Below are positions 1 to 8,580 of a stretch of 15,285 nucleotides of DNA, piece after piece; within the stretch, counting starts at the first letter, position 1, and the number at the start of each line of letters is the position of its first letter. The notes beneath the pieces are model-generated. The model was not told the origin of the DNA, made no database searches, and worked only from the letters and a program-made list of their open reading frames with translations. Where the stretch lies: positions 1 to 15,285 of the forward strand of contig JASLXP010000114.1 in the NCBI GenBank assembly GCA_030740295.1, written 5' to 3'. The DNA comes from Planctomycetota bacterium (GTDB lineage: Bacteria; Planctomycetota; PUPC01; JACPCR01). A program made the translations under genes and the position numbers.

Positions 1-264
1 TGAGGCGATTCCAGGTTGGCCGGAGTTTGCGCTGTTGGCATTCACATTTGCGTGTGACTGTTCCCAGGGCTTTGCCTTGGGCTACGTTGTTTAACGCCTT
101 CGGCGTAAAGAGTTGTTTCACTTGAATTGCTTCTCGACTTATGCCGAAGCTCTTGTCCACGAACAGTATGCGAAGAATCGCGCTTGTTCTGGGCGCGACA
201 AGGAATGACAGCTAACTGACAGACCTGTCGCGGAGCGTAAGTGCCACTGATGAAGCCGTCCAGG
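1..264. other. Non-coding left flank with two small hairpins
   Basis: I see no supportable gene here. Frame 3 of the plus strand is open from the left edge to a stop near position 128, but it runs straight through the palindromic element at 63-110 and has no family signature, so it is probably chance. The segment lies downstream of the minus-strand beta-helix gene, which ends at 265. The only clear structure is the tandem hairpin element, annotated separately. Positions 111-264 show nothing I can name. Confidence 0.6.
63..110. repeat. Tandem hairpin element (REP-like)
   Basis: Two adjacent palindromes. The first has arms CCCAGGGC (63-70) and GCCTTGGG (74-81) around a TTT loop: 8 paired positions with one G·T wobble. 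The second has arms ACGCC (94-98) and GGCGT (102-106) around a TTC loop, extended after one mismatch by two T-A pairs. Both have 3-nt loops, the same geometry as the array at the right edge of the window. This resembles short palindromic elements I associate with planctomycete and verrucomicrobial intergenic DNA (recollection, not a search). There is no T-run, so a terminator role for the leftward gene is possible but unsupported. Confidence 0.5.
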
Positions 265-1878
265 TCATCGAATTAGTCGATTGTACTTCTCAATTAGTTC
301 CTCCGAGCATCCGCCCTCATAGCCAGTCAATGATTGGTTGGCCGTGAATGTCTTTACAGCACAGCCCGTCACAGATTTGCTCTGAGCACTCAACAACCAG
401 TCAGCAACCGCGGCCTTCCTCCACGGAGGTCGGGCGCCCCATTCGATATGCAGGTCCCTGCTGAAAATGCAATGTTCAAAACGAACTATTTCAGCCGGAT
501 TATCCCCACGAATGTGAAAAACTCTCTGGGCTGGACCAAACAGGCTGTTTCTGATGACAACATTTGATTTACCGTCCGCCCGCATCAGGCTGCTGTTTCC
601 CACAGCAAGCAAGCGACCGATGCTGACTTCTGCTTTGCAGTTGAGCGCCTGGGTTCTTGGGCCGTCTTTCGAGCGAACAATCAATACGTTGTCCGCCACT
701 GTATAACCGCCACTGAATTGGGATGGATTATCCACCAGGATAGCATTCGTCAGCGTGTGTCTCTGTTTTACTGAATTCGCAATCAAGAAGCCTACGCTTC
801 GAGAATTCCGTATGAAGACATTTGTTGTCTTCGACCAGCCGCTGACATTTACGTTAGCAATCCCGTTGTCGCATTCTTCGTATACGGCACCATCCAGAAT
901 GGTTTCACAATCGTCATGTGAACTGAAGCCCTCGTCCCCGCATTGTCGTGCGTTGCAGTTATAGAATTCCGCTCCTGTCACTTTTCCGTGGATATTGAAT
1001 CCATCGTTATAAACGTGCTGTGCATTGATATTTCTGACAACAATATGTGATGTGTTGCCAGTCAACTGCACACCGTTAATCCTGATTATCGCCTCTACAT
1101 TGAGATCATTCAGAGTCTTTCCTGCAGACGGGCGAAAGTACATGACTTTGTCCTCCAGACACCATTCGCCAGGAGACAGCCTTTCTTTGGCTGTTACTAG
1201 CCTCACGCGTTCGCCGTTCAGCTCCAACCATTCCGGGGTCTTCAAACCAGGATAGCGGCGCACTGCCCTGATTTTGCTGTGAGATGGATGCCAGACTGAT
1301 GGATCAAGATTGACAGCAGCTCCCCCAGGCTGTCCGACCTTGATTTTGAATTCCTCAGCTTTTTTGCCCTCAGGAGGATAAAAGTACAGCCGGCTGAAGA
1401 AGTCAGGCATATAACAGAACTCGCCGGGCCTGATGACATTGAACGCCCGCTGTTGAAAGACCATTTTGCCATCGACTAAAAGGAAGACGCGGGAGACCTT
1501 GTCCCGCCTCATGTAGATTCCGTCTTTCCACTCTGACCAGCCTTTTGCTGAGCAACGGTCAGCTCCGGAGAGGGTTACTCCGTTGCCATTCAACGTAATC
1601 GGCTTGCCGCGTGCGCCGCCCTTGTGCCCATAAAAATTAGCGGTCTGGCGATACAAGGCACCGGTTTGAATGAGTTGAATCGTGTCGCCGGGTCCCGCTT
1701 TCTTGATGGCTGCATTGATGGTCTTGAAAGGGCCTTGATTATCCGGCAGGACCAGTTTGGCGAGACCGTCGTAACTATCGTTTCCGATGACGTTGTCTAC
1801 ATAGATTTCCACCCCATTAAGTTGGGGGGAAAAGAAGGAAATGATGATCAGCAGCGATATTGGTTTTGAGTCTGTCAC
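265..1878 (-). CDS. Secreted right-handed parallel beta-helix protein
   Basis: A 537-residue protein, probably exported. I chose the GTG at 1878-1876 because a signal-peptide-like stretch (SLLIIISFFSPQLNG) follows within seven codons and is followed by a mature-looking VEIYVDN start. The more upstream ATG at 1995 would add 39 residues unlike an export signal and would overlap the start of the divergent gene. No good Shine-Dalgarno site is visible. Residues about 23-105 form the usual N-terminal cap of pectate-lyase-like helices (YVDN…GNDSYDG…GPFKTINAAIKKAGPGDTI). Residues about 272-471 show repeated short beta rungs (IVVRNINA, AEFYNCNA, NVFIRNSRS, VVIRNSLF). An acidic cluster, GDEGFSSHDD at 314-323, lies on the helix and could bind metal or substrate. 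Such folds occur in polysaccharide lyases, hydrolases, epimerases and non-catalytic surface proteins; I cannot pick among these. Divergent from the lyase-like gene at 1978, which suggests a shared carbohydrate role. Sampled GC is lower than in the neighbours. Confidence 0.75.
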   Translation of the reverse strand: MTDSKPISLLIIISFFSPQLNGVEIYVDNVIGNDSYDGLAKLVLPDNQGPFKTINAAIKKAGPGDTIQLIQTGALYRQTANFYGHKGGARGKPITLNGNGVTLSGADRCSAKGWSEWKDGIYMRRDKVSRVFLLVDGKMVFQQRAFNVIRPGEFCYMPDFFSRLYFYPPEGKKAEEFKIKVGQPGGAAVNLDPSVWHPSHSKIRAVRRYPGLKTPEWLELNGERVRLVTAKERLSPGEWCLEDKVMYFRPSAGKTLNDLNVEAIIRINGVQLTGNTSHIVVRNINAQHVYNDGFNIHGKVTGAEFYNCNARQCGDEGFSSHDDCETILDGAVYEECDNGIANVNVSGWSKTTNVFIRNSRSVGFLIANSVKQRHTLTNAILVDNPSQFSGGYTVADNVLIVRSKDGPRTQALNCKAEVSIGRLLAVGNSSLMRADGKSNVVIRNSLFGPAQRVFHIRGDNPAEIVRFEHCIFSRDLHIEWGARPPWRKAAVADWLLSAQSKSVTGCAVKTFTANQSLTGYEGGCSEELIEKYNRLIR

Positions 1879-1977
1879 TTCAGAATTGGCACGTTTTATC
1901 TTCAGTGGTCGCCGTGGTCCGCTTTGAGTATGTTGACTGTAAATCGGCCTGGCCTGAATCACAAATCTCAAGAGATC

Positions 1978-4900
1978 ATGAAAATACTGGTGCATCCAAC
2001 ACAGAGGCTGCGCAGATTGCGAACGTCATTCCTCTCCTTGTTTGTTCTTTCATTTGTTGGCCAGAGCCGGGCGGAAGAACTGTTGATGTCATCCCAGTTT
2101 GTGCCGCTGTCGGACTACGAAGAGATCGCGGGTATTGAGAAATCGGTGCTTGTGGCTGACCGTGTGACATATTGGAATGACGATCCGGTTGGGCAGTTCG
2201 TCGCACACTTTGAGAACAAAGATTTTGGTGGCCGCGAAGTTAACCTGGAGTTGTCAGGAAAAGGAGGCCAGCCGGTCTGGTCGAAGAAGCTGGGGCGAAT
2301 GAAAACGCCCAAGCTTGCCTTCCTGTTGAAGACTGCGTCATTGGCGGCCGGCGAGTATCGACTCCGTTGCACGTTGCTTGGGGACGAAGCCGCTGTTCTT
2401 GAAACCAGGTTTAACAGGGAAAATCGCTCTAACCTTGAGATTGAAATTCCCGCTGCCGGCATCCCCCTGCAAGTCGAGCCCGCGCAGGACAAGACTAATT
2501 CAGATTGGCCTGTCTGCACTGGAGTGCCGTTCCCTTCCGGCACACTTTCGGATGAGAAAGAGCTCGCGCTTTTCGAAAACGGTAAACCGGTGCCGGCTCA
2601 GATTTCAGTTGTCAGTACCTGGCATCCACCTGCAAAAGGTCTCCGGCCATCTATTCGATGGACGCAGCTAATGTTCAACGCCCGTTACGACAAGGGCGTG
2701 CCGAGAAAGTACTCGCTGCGTCGAGGAAGAAACGTTAAGCCTCGGCAGCCCGTCATTGTTCGCGAAAAGGGCGAGGCGATTATCGTTTCCAACGGAATCA
2801 TTCAGTTCACAATCAATAAGCGCCATTTTAATGGCCTGGATTCCGCATGGTGCGACATCAATGATGACGATGTGTTCGCGGCTAACGAGCAGGTAATCAG
2901 GGACGTTCCCAAGAACGGCGGGGCCTATCTGATCGATCATCGTGGGGTTACTTTCACCGCGGCCGAAGAATCAGAGCCGAAAGTGGTGATCGAGGAGGCG
3001 GGGCCGATGCGAGCCATCATTGCTGCGGAAGGTTGGTACACGAATGCCCGGCTGAAGGGAGAGGAGCGGCTCTGCAGGTTTAAAACCCGACTTACCGTTT
3101 ACGCCGGTCTGCCGTGGGTGCGCGTTCAACATCACACGATCGTTACCTTCGATGCGAACAGCTATCGTCTGCAGGATGTTGGATTCCATATTCCGGCGCC
3201 CGTGGTGAAATCGTGGCAGATGGGCGGCGACGGCAGGACTTTGAAGGGTGAGATCTCGAAGGGCGGCCCGTTTATGCATCAGTACCGATGGAATCGGTTT
3301 CGAGTTGGCGGGCTCGTCGACGAAAACGGCAAGCCGGTGGGGACGACCGGCGAGAAAAGCGACGGATGGATGACGGCCATACTCAAACCTGAAGGCGGTG
3401 GGCCCAATTTGAATGCCGAGGATGAGCTCGGTCTGGAGGATGATCAGGAGACGCTGACTCCCGCGGTCTCAGTTTTCCTGAGAGACATCTGGCAGAAATT
3501 TCCAAAGGAAATCGAGGTCAGCGAGGAGGGCCTCCATATTCATTTCTGGCCGCGGCACGGGATGCGTACGTTTAATGAAACTGAGCTCTACGACAAATCC
3601 GAGATCTACAAGCTGCGTTATTTCCATCACGGCAGCCTGCTCGATCTTCGTTTCCCCACAGAGGCGCATTCCGCGCTGGTCGAGATGCACCGCAAGAGGG
3701 CATGGGATCCGGAAGGCATGATCGAAGCAGCGGTCTCCGGGAATGCGCAGGGCGTGGCGATTGGGAACGATTTCATGGTCATGCTTCACGCGGCCGAAGA
3801 CGAAGGTCTGACCACCCAGCCACAGGCTGTCACTGCAAGGCTGTTTCAGCAGGACCCTCACGCCCGTCCCGATCCTGAATGGAGCGTCAACACCGGTGTC
3901 GCCGGTAAGCTGACCGCTTCCAGACCTGGGCAGTTTTCGGAGGTCGAGGCCGGGCTGAATTCACTGCACATCGATTACATGAAATCGGTCATCGAACGCA
4001 GCGCTGAGTACGGCATGTTCATTTATTCCAATACCCACAACCACTGGTCACCGGACGAAAAACGCGCGCTTCTCCATCGAGTCTGGCAGGCAGGGCATTA
4101 CCAGCACGTGTGGACGCCCTGGATGCTTTACTTCCGAGGCGGTCCTTTCGAGTTGTTGCGCTGGGCGCGAGCGCACAGCGACCACTACATGAACATCAGC
4201 ACCGTCAATTACGCGGACCCTGACGGCAGGATTCGGTTTCACACCAAAGGCGCGATGTACCATACCAAAGGTTTCGTGCCCTGGGGATCGGCTGCGTCCG
4301 GTTCGGGTCTCTCCCCCAGCAGAACCAAAAACATGGGGCATGCTGGGCTCCAGGGGCATTACATTAATCCGGATGCCTTTCTCTTCAGATACCTGATCGA
4401 AGGCAATCGTCGGGCGTTGGATGCTTACAAGAACTGGATCTCCTCTTTGAAGGCCTCTCGGCCTTATCGGGGCGCCAGCCGCGAAACGAACACCACCCTC
4501 GGTGAGTTACTGCCGCTGTACCGCCTCACCTGGGATACGGATATCCTTGTCCGTATCGCAACAATTGCGGAATCGATGGTCACCATCCCGATGGAAGAGA
4601 TGCCTCATCCTCCGAGCCAGCCAGTGTGGCATCAAGCGTGGTTCAGCCGACTTTACGATCTCACCCGCGATCCGCGGATCACCAAAAACGTCATTCAGTA
4701 CACTGACGATGGAAACCGATTTGGCAGGCGACATCCGAATGTGACTGCGTGGCTGTATCATCAGACCGGCAAACGCGAATATCTGCTGCACGGAGCAAGA
4801 GTGGCGCTCGACAGCTTTCGCAATATCTACAGAAATCCGGACGACCCCATGAACGGCTTTCGCACTCAGTTCGGAGCCTACCGGCAGCGACTCTACCGCG

Positions 4901-5679
4901 CTGCGCCGTACTGGCTGGCGGCCGCGGTCCAGGCGGGTCTGCGGCCGTCCGAAATCGTGAATCCGCCATCCGTTTATCCGAGCAATGCTACGCATCCTCA
5001 GTTCATCAGGTCGGAAGGCCCGGCGCTTCTACTTTTCGCGCATCAGCCGGAAGACAGGCCTTTCAAGATACGCATGGAGAGTCTCAGCGGCCGCGATCAC
5101 TATCAACCGGCCTTTCGTGTCATCTCACCGAAAGGCAAATTGGTCCACCAGCAGAAGGCCCGTAGCGGTTCGACCCGCTACCTGGGTGAAAACATTCAGA
5201 CTCTCGATATTCCCAAAGACGGCGAGCGCGGCCTTTACCGGATCGACTTCCGTAACTGGGGCGGCATCATATTCCTGGCCCCACTCACCGACCTGCCGGC
5301 GGAGGCATCGAGATTGTCCAAGGATCGTCCGGCAACACTCCATGGCCGCTTCGATGGTTGGCTGCAGCCTGTCGGAGACAACCAGAAGCTCACTTTCCAA
5401 TTCAAGGCCCTGAAGCGTTATGACAAGGTCTGCGCCACCAGCGTGCGGCTCTACGATGCGAATGGGAAAGCCATCCTCGAGACATCGCTGCTCTACGGTT
5501 CTGAACGAGCTGAGTTATCGGCAGATATTGACACGGCCACGCATCCGTCGCCTTACAGGTTAGTCACCATCTGTCCTTACGGGCCATCCATTCTGTGGAC
5601 CGGCAGTGCGCGGGGCATGGTAGTGGCCCGTGATGGGGTCCAGGCGAAGTTGATTGGGAAGCTGGTTGGTGAGAGGTGA
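1978..5679 (+). CDS. Secreted exo-rhamnogalacturonan-lyase-like (PL26/RIFT-barrel-type) multidomain protein
   Basis: A 1233-residue secreted protein, putatively acting on polysaccharide. The ATG at 1978 is preferred over the ATG at 1924 because a basic N-terminus, a hydrophobic core (FLSLFVLSFVG) and a probable cleavage site (QSRA, residue 32) follow it; AAGAG just upstream is a weak ribosome site. Residues about 45-150 look like an N-terminal beta-sandwich. Residues about 178-250 contain CTGVPFPSGTLSDEKELALF and a VPAQISVVSTW strand, the pattern I associate with the RIFT-barrel domain of PcRGLX-like proteins. Residues about 260-560 look like a beta-supersandwich (LTVYAGLPWVRVQHHTIV, then IHFWPRHGMRTFNETELYDK). 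Residues about 660-990 are helical and rich in H, W and Y (NTHNHWSPDEKRALLH, MGHAGLQGHYINPDAFLFRY, NVTAWLYHQTGKREYLLHGA), like an alpha/alpha toroid. Residues about 1000-1233 add a beta-rich tail. PL26 enzymes are shorter as I recall them, so the N- and C-terminal modules may be extra. Family call moderate; substrate unknown. Confidence 0.7.
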   Translation: MKILVHPTQRLRRLRTSFLSLFVLSFVGQSRAEELLMSSQFVPLSDYEEIAGIEKSVLVADRVTYWNDDPVGQFVAHFENKDFGGREVNLELSGKGGQPVWSKKLGRMKTPKLAFLLKTASLAAGEYRLRCTLLGDEAAVLETRFNRENRSNLEIEIPAAGIPLQVEPAQDKTNSDWPVCTGVPFPSGTLSDEKELALFENGKPVPAQISVVSTWHPPAKGLRPSIRWTQLMFNARYDKGVPRKYSLRRGRNVKPRQPVIVREKGEAIIVSNGIIQFTINKRHFNGLDSAWCDINDDDVFAANEQVIRDVPKNGGAYLIDHRGVTFTAAEESEPKVVIEEAGPMRAIIAAEGWYTNARLKGEERLCRFKTRLTVYAGLPWVRVQHHTIVTFDANSYRLQDVGFHIPAPVVKSWQMGGDGRTLKGEISKGGPFMHQYRWNRFRVGGLVDENGKPVGTTGEKSDGWMTAILKPEGGGPNLNAEDELGLEDDQETLTPAVSVFLRDIWQKFPKEIEVSEEGLHIHFWPRHGMRTFNETELYDKSEIYKLRYFHHGSLLDLRFPTEAHSALVEMHRKRAWDPEGMIEAAVSGNAQGVAIGNDFMVMLHAAEDEGLTTQPQAVTARLFQQDPHARPDPEWSVNTGVAGKLTASRPGQFSEVEAGLNSLHIDYMKSVIERSAEYGMFIYSNTHNHWSPDEKRALLHRVWQAGHYQHVWTPWMLYFRGGPFELLRWARAHSDHYMNISTVNYADPDGRIRFHTKGAMYHTKGFVPWGSAASGSGLSPSRTKNMGHAGLQGHYINPDAFLFRYLIEGNRRALDAYKNWISSLKASRPYRGASRETNTTLGELLPLYRLTWDTDILVRIATIAESMVTIPMEEMPHPPSQPVWHQAWFSRLYDLTRDPRITKNVIQYTDDGNRFGRRHPNVTAWLYHQTGKREYLLHGARVALDSFRNIYRNPDDPMNGFRTQFGAYRQRLYRAAPYWLAAAVQAGLRPSEIVNPPSVYPSNATHPQFIRSEGPALLLFAHQPEDRPFKIRMESLSGRDHYQPAFRVISPKGKLVHQQKARSGSTRYLGENIQTLDIPKDGERGLYRIDFRNWGGIIFLAPLTDLPAEASRLSKDRPATLHGRFDGWLQPVGDNQKLTFQFKALKRYDKVCATSVRLYDANGKAILETSLLYGSERAELSADIDTATHPSPYRLVTICPYGPSILWTGSARGMVVARDGVQAKLIGKLVGER

Positions 5680-5715
5680 ATCTGGCTCGCCGCTGCAGGA
5701 CTCGATCTGCTGCGC

Positions 5716-5747
5716 TCGTCTCGTGCTTGGGCACTCACAGGAGACGA
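5716..5747. terminator. Nested hairpin between convergent genes
   Basis: Outer arms TCGTCTC (5716-5722) and GAGACGA (5741-5747) pair perfectly over 7 bp. Inside them GTGC (5723-5726) pairs with GCAC (5731-5734) around TTGG, leaving TCACAG unpaired on one side. It sits in the 84-bp gap between the converging lyase-like gene and glnD, where a bidirectional transcription stop is expected. No U-run follows on either strand, so intrinsic termination is unproven. Confidence 0.35.
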
Positions 5748-5763
5748 AGGCTCAGAACGAAGA

Positions 5764-8418
5764 TCACTCGCCACCCCGGCTGGGCGGCCGGCTCTTCTCC
5801 AGAACGCTCAACAACGTCAGCTCGATTTTGTCCAGTTCCTGTGGGTCTTTGATTTGGTTGCCCTGGCGGTCGCTGACGTAAAATATGTCCAGCACCTGGT
5901 CGATGTCTGTTGCTATTTTTGCGAGATGTATATCGAGCTTGAGCTCAGAGATGGCGAGAGCGATGCGGTAGAGCACGCCGACCCGGTCGTGGGTAAAGAC
6001 TTCGATGATCGTGAATGAAGTGGCAGATTCGTTGTCTATGACCACCCGCGGCGGGTTCAACGAGGTCCTGCGGCGGCCAGGGATGATGCGCGTTTCCCGG
6101 CGGCGGATCAGTTCGGATACGGTCTTCTCTCCGGCAAAGACAGCAGAAAAAGTTTTCTCGAGTTCGCCGATTCGATTGGGATTTATGGAGCGGCCATTCG
6201 GGTCGTTCAGAAGGAAGATGTCGAGGGCAACACCGTCCGATCTGGTGAAAAGCTGTGCGCTGCGGATATCGCATCCAGCTCCGGCAAGGGTGCCGGTGAT
6301 TTCGGCGAAGAGCCCCAATCGGTCCGAAGTACAGATGACGAACTCAGTGCCGCTTGTAGAACGGTTCATTGAGATGGCGAACGGCTTCTCCTGCAACTCG
6401 CGAATGAGGAGCATGTGGTTGAAGATCTCTTCATGCGTGCACTCAAAAAGATAACGCTCGGGCATTTTTTCAAGATGCAGGTCCACGGCCTCGTAAGTCA
6501 GGGAATCGGGCAGATTTGTTCTGAGCTCCTCGCGGATCTGTTTGGTGGGGTCCCCGGATTTAGCGTCCCCCTGCTCGAAACCGATCAGGGACTTGATGTA
6601 GAGCTCTTCCAGCAGTGCGGCCTTCCAGCCTTTCCATGACCAGCGGCCCACGCCGCGGATGTCTGCGCACGCGAGCACGTAAAGCAAGTGCACCATATCA
6701 GGGCTGCCCATCACTTCGTTGAAGTGTCTGGTGACGTTGGGATCGGAGAGGTCACGCCGGTGGGCCATGCGGGACATGAGTAGATGATTCTCAATGAGGG
6801 CGCGCACGGAGCGGGCGACTTCCGGGTCGGCCTGGAGTCTCTCCGTAGCTCGCGTCGCCAGGCGCACGCCGTTGCGAGTGTGTTCGGCGCGGCCCTCTGC
6901 CTTTCCGACATCGTGGAGGAGAATCGCCAGGCGCAGGATCTCGATGCGTTTGATTTTGCCGGCGGCTTCAGTGATCGAGCGAAACTCACGGTCGTCCGTC
7001 TCGGCTAGAAATTCCGCTTCTTCCATGACGCGAAGCGTGTGCTCATCAACGGTGAACTGGTGGTAGTAGTCGTATTGGTAGAGACAGGTCGTGCCCTCGA
7101 ATTCCGGGAGGATCGCGGAAAGGAATTCTGTCTCATGCATGATGCGCAGGACGCGCGAGATGCGGCCGGGCGAGCGCAGAAAGTTCCAGAACATCTGGTG
7201 GACTTCCTTCAGATGCAGAAGCTGAAGCCGCACCAGCGGGATGCTCCTGTGAATGCATCGGCAGAGGTGATCGCTCACTGACATGGTTTCATCATGGGCC
7301 ACCTGCATGAGCCTCATGAGGGTCCGCACGCCCGGCTCGCCGGCGAAGAAGACGTCATCATCATCCTTCAGGTAGATCGTATTTTTTCGGAAAACAAACG
7401 GCGGGGGCAGCAGCTCGGGCCGAGGCTTTCGTTTGGTGAGATTGAAGAAGCTGGGGTTCTGGCTCTCCCGCTCGAGGATGATGTTGAGGAACTGGCGAAT
7501 GAATCCGACGTTCATGTAGTAGTAGCTCATGAAGCTTTCGGTCGCGCTTTTTCGGGGTGTGTCACTGAAACCGAAGCTCTGCGCCACCTGCTGCTGATAA
7601 TCCATATCCAATTCGTCCTGCTTGCGTCCGGCCAGCAGGTGCAGCTCCGTACGGACGCGGAGAAGGAATTCGTAGGCCACCTTGATCGCGGCAAGATCAA
7701 ATTCATCCACAAGCTGAGTCGGTTTCAGGTCGTCGAGAGTTTGGATGCCATGCGCGACGCGTTCGATCCAGAGCGCTCCGTGGACATCGCGCAGGCCACC
7801 GACACCTTCCTTGATTTTCGGCTCGAGATGAAACTGGCTGTTGTCGTGGGCCTCATGCCGGTCGAGGATGCTGTCGATTTTCTTGCGAACAAAGTCCTTT
7901 CGATACTTCTCGACGTAATCCCGTTGAACCTTCACCTTGAATTTTTCGAAGACCGGACGAAAGCCGATCAGGTAACGGCCTTCCAGCATCGCGTTGGCCG
8001 TGATGACATCGCGCCTTACAAGCTCCAGGCAATCTTTGAGTTGGCGGCAGGAGTGACCGACATTGAATTTCATGTCCCACAAAAGAGCGATGAACTCGCT
8101 GATAAAGTTCTCTTGCGATCTGTGGACCTTCCCGTCGACCAGAAACATGATGTCGATATCTGAATGCGGGTTGAGCTCACCGCGTCCGTACCCGCCGAGG
8201 CAGACGATGGCTACGGAACGAAGGATGGCCTTGGTGCCGTGGCGTTTTGCGAGCTGCGAATAGATTTCGCAGAGCAGAGAATCAATGATCTTTGTATGGG
8301 CCTGCACTACTTCCAGCCCGCTGTCGCCGTTTCTGTGCCGTTCCCAGACTTTTTCGCGCAGCGGCTCGAGTTGTTCTTTCAGCGAATCGAGCAGATTGTT
8401 GGGGTCTGCTTTAAACAT
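5764..8418 (-). CDS. glnD: [Protein-PII] uridylyltransferase / uridylyl-removing enzyme
   Basis: An 884-residue cytoplasmic nitrogen sensor, close to the roughly 890 residues of E. coli GlnD. In that family it uridylylates PII at low glutamine and removes UMP at high glutamine, steering glutamine synthetase control. All domains are present in order. The nucleotidyltransferase domain has GGYGRGEL (75-82) and PHSDIDIM (84-91, with the two metal-binding aspartates), plus KEGVGGLRD (203-211). The HD domain has DEHTLRV (458-464), LLHDVGK (500-506, with the H-D pair) and IENHLLMS…HRRDLSDP (542-560). Two C-terminal ACT domains lie at about 692-760 (SDRLGLFAEITGTLAGAG) and 803-873 (THDRVGVLYRIALAISE). 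The ATG at 8418 has GAGGAA 11 nt upstream (8435-8430) and AGGAA abutting it. No glnB, glnK or amtB is next to it in the window. No broken motif is seen. Confidence 0.97.
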   Translation of the reverse strand: MFKADPNNLLDSLKEQLEPLREKVWERHRNGDSGLEVVQAHTKIIDSLLCEIYSQLAKRHGTKAILRSVAIVCLGGYGRGELNPHSDIDIMFLVDGKVHRSQENFISEFIALLWDMKFNVGHSCRQLKDCLELVRRDVITANAMLEGRYLIGFRPVFEKFKVKVQRDYVEKYRKDFVRKKIDSILDRHEAHDNSQFHLEPKIKEGVGGLRDVHGALWIERVAHGIQTLDDLKPTQLVDEFDLAAIKVAYEFLLRVRTELHLLAGRKQDELDMDYQQQVAQSFGFSDTPRKSATESFMSYYYMNVGFIRQFLNIILERESQNPSFFNLTKRKPRPELLPPPFVFRKNTIYLKDDDDVFFAGEPGVRTLMRLMQVAHDETMSVSDHLCRCIHRSIPLVRLQLLHLKEVHQMFWNFLRSPGRISRVLRIMHETEFLSAILPEFEGTTCLYQYDYYHQFTVDEHTLRVMEEAEFLAETDDREFRSITEAAGKIKRIEILRLAILLHDVGKAEGRAEHTRNGVRLATRATERLQADPEVARSVRALIENHLLMSRMAHRRDLSDPNVTRHFNEVMGSPDMVHLLYVLACADIRGVGRWSWKGWKAALLEELYIKSLIGFEQGDAKSGDPTKQIREELRTNLPDSLTYEAVDLHLEKMPERYLFECTHEEIFNHMLLIRELQEKPFAISMNRSTSGTEFVICTSDRLGLFAEITGTLAGAGCDIRSAQLFTRSDGVALDIFLLNDPNGRSINPNRIGELEKTFSAVFAGEKTVSELIRRRETRIIPGRRRTSLNPPRVVIDNESATSFTIIEVFTHDRVGVLYRIALAISELKLDIHLAKIATDIDQVLDIFYVSDRQGNQIKDPQELDKIELTLLSVLEKSRPPSRGGE

Positions 8419-8580
8419 TTCCTATGGAATTCCTCGAGAAACCACCATGAACGAATCCTTGCAGATTCTGACTGCTTTGCTTTTCGGTTCTGCACAAACT
8501 GACGAACAGCATTGATCACAGCATCAAAGCGCCTAAAGTGTGCGATCAGGCCCGGCCAGGCTTTTCCCTCCAGACAATCT

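Noticed and set aside
3..128. Open frame from the left edge as a truncated gene
   Set aside because: It crosses the tandem palindromic element and shows no protein family features.
1889..1904. TGGCAC motif suggesting a sigma-54 promoter upstream of the lyase-like gene
   Set aside because: The required GC at the -12 element is missing at the right spacing (the sequence there is ATCT).
7294..8163. A 289-codon open frame on the plus strand opposite glnD
   Set aside because: It mirrors the glnD coding strand; glnD has every expected motif and the antisense product resembles nothing.
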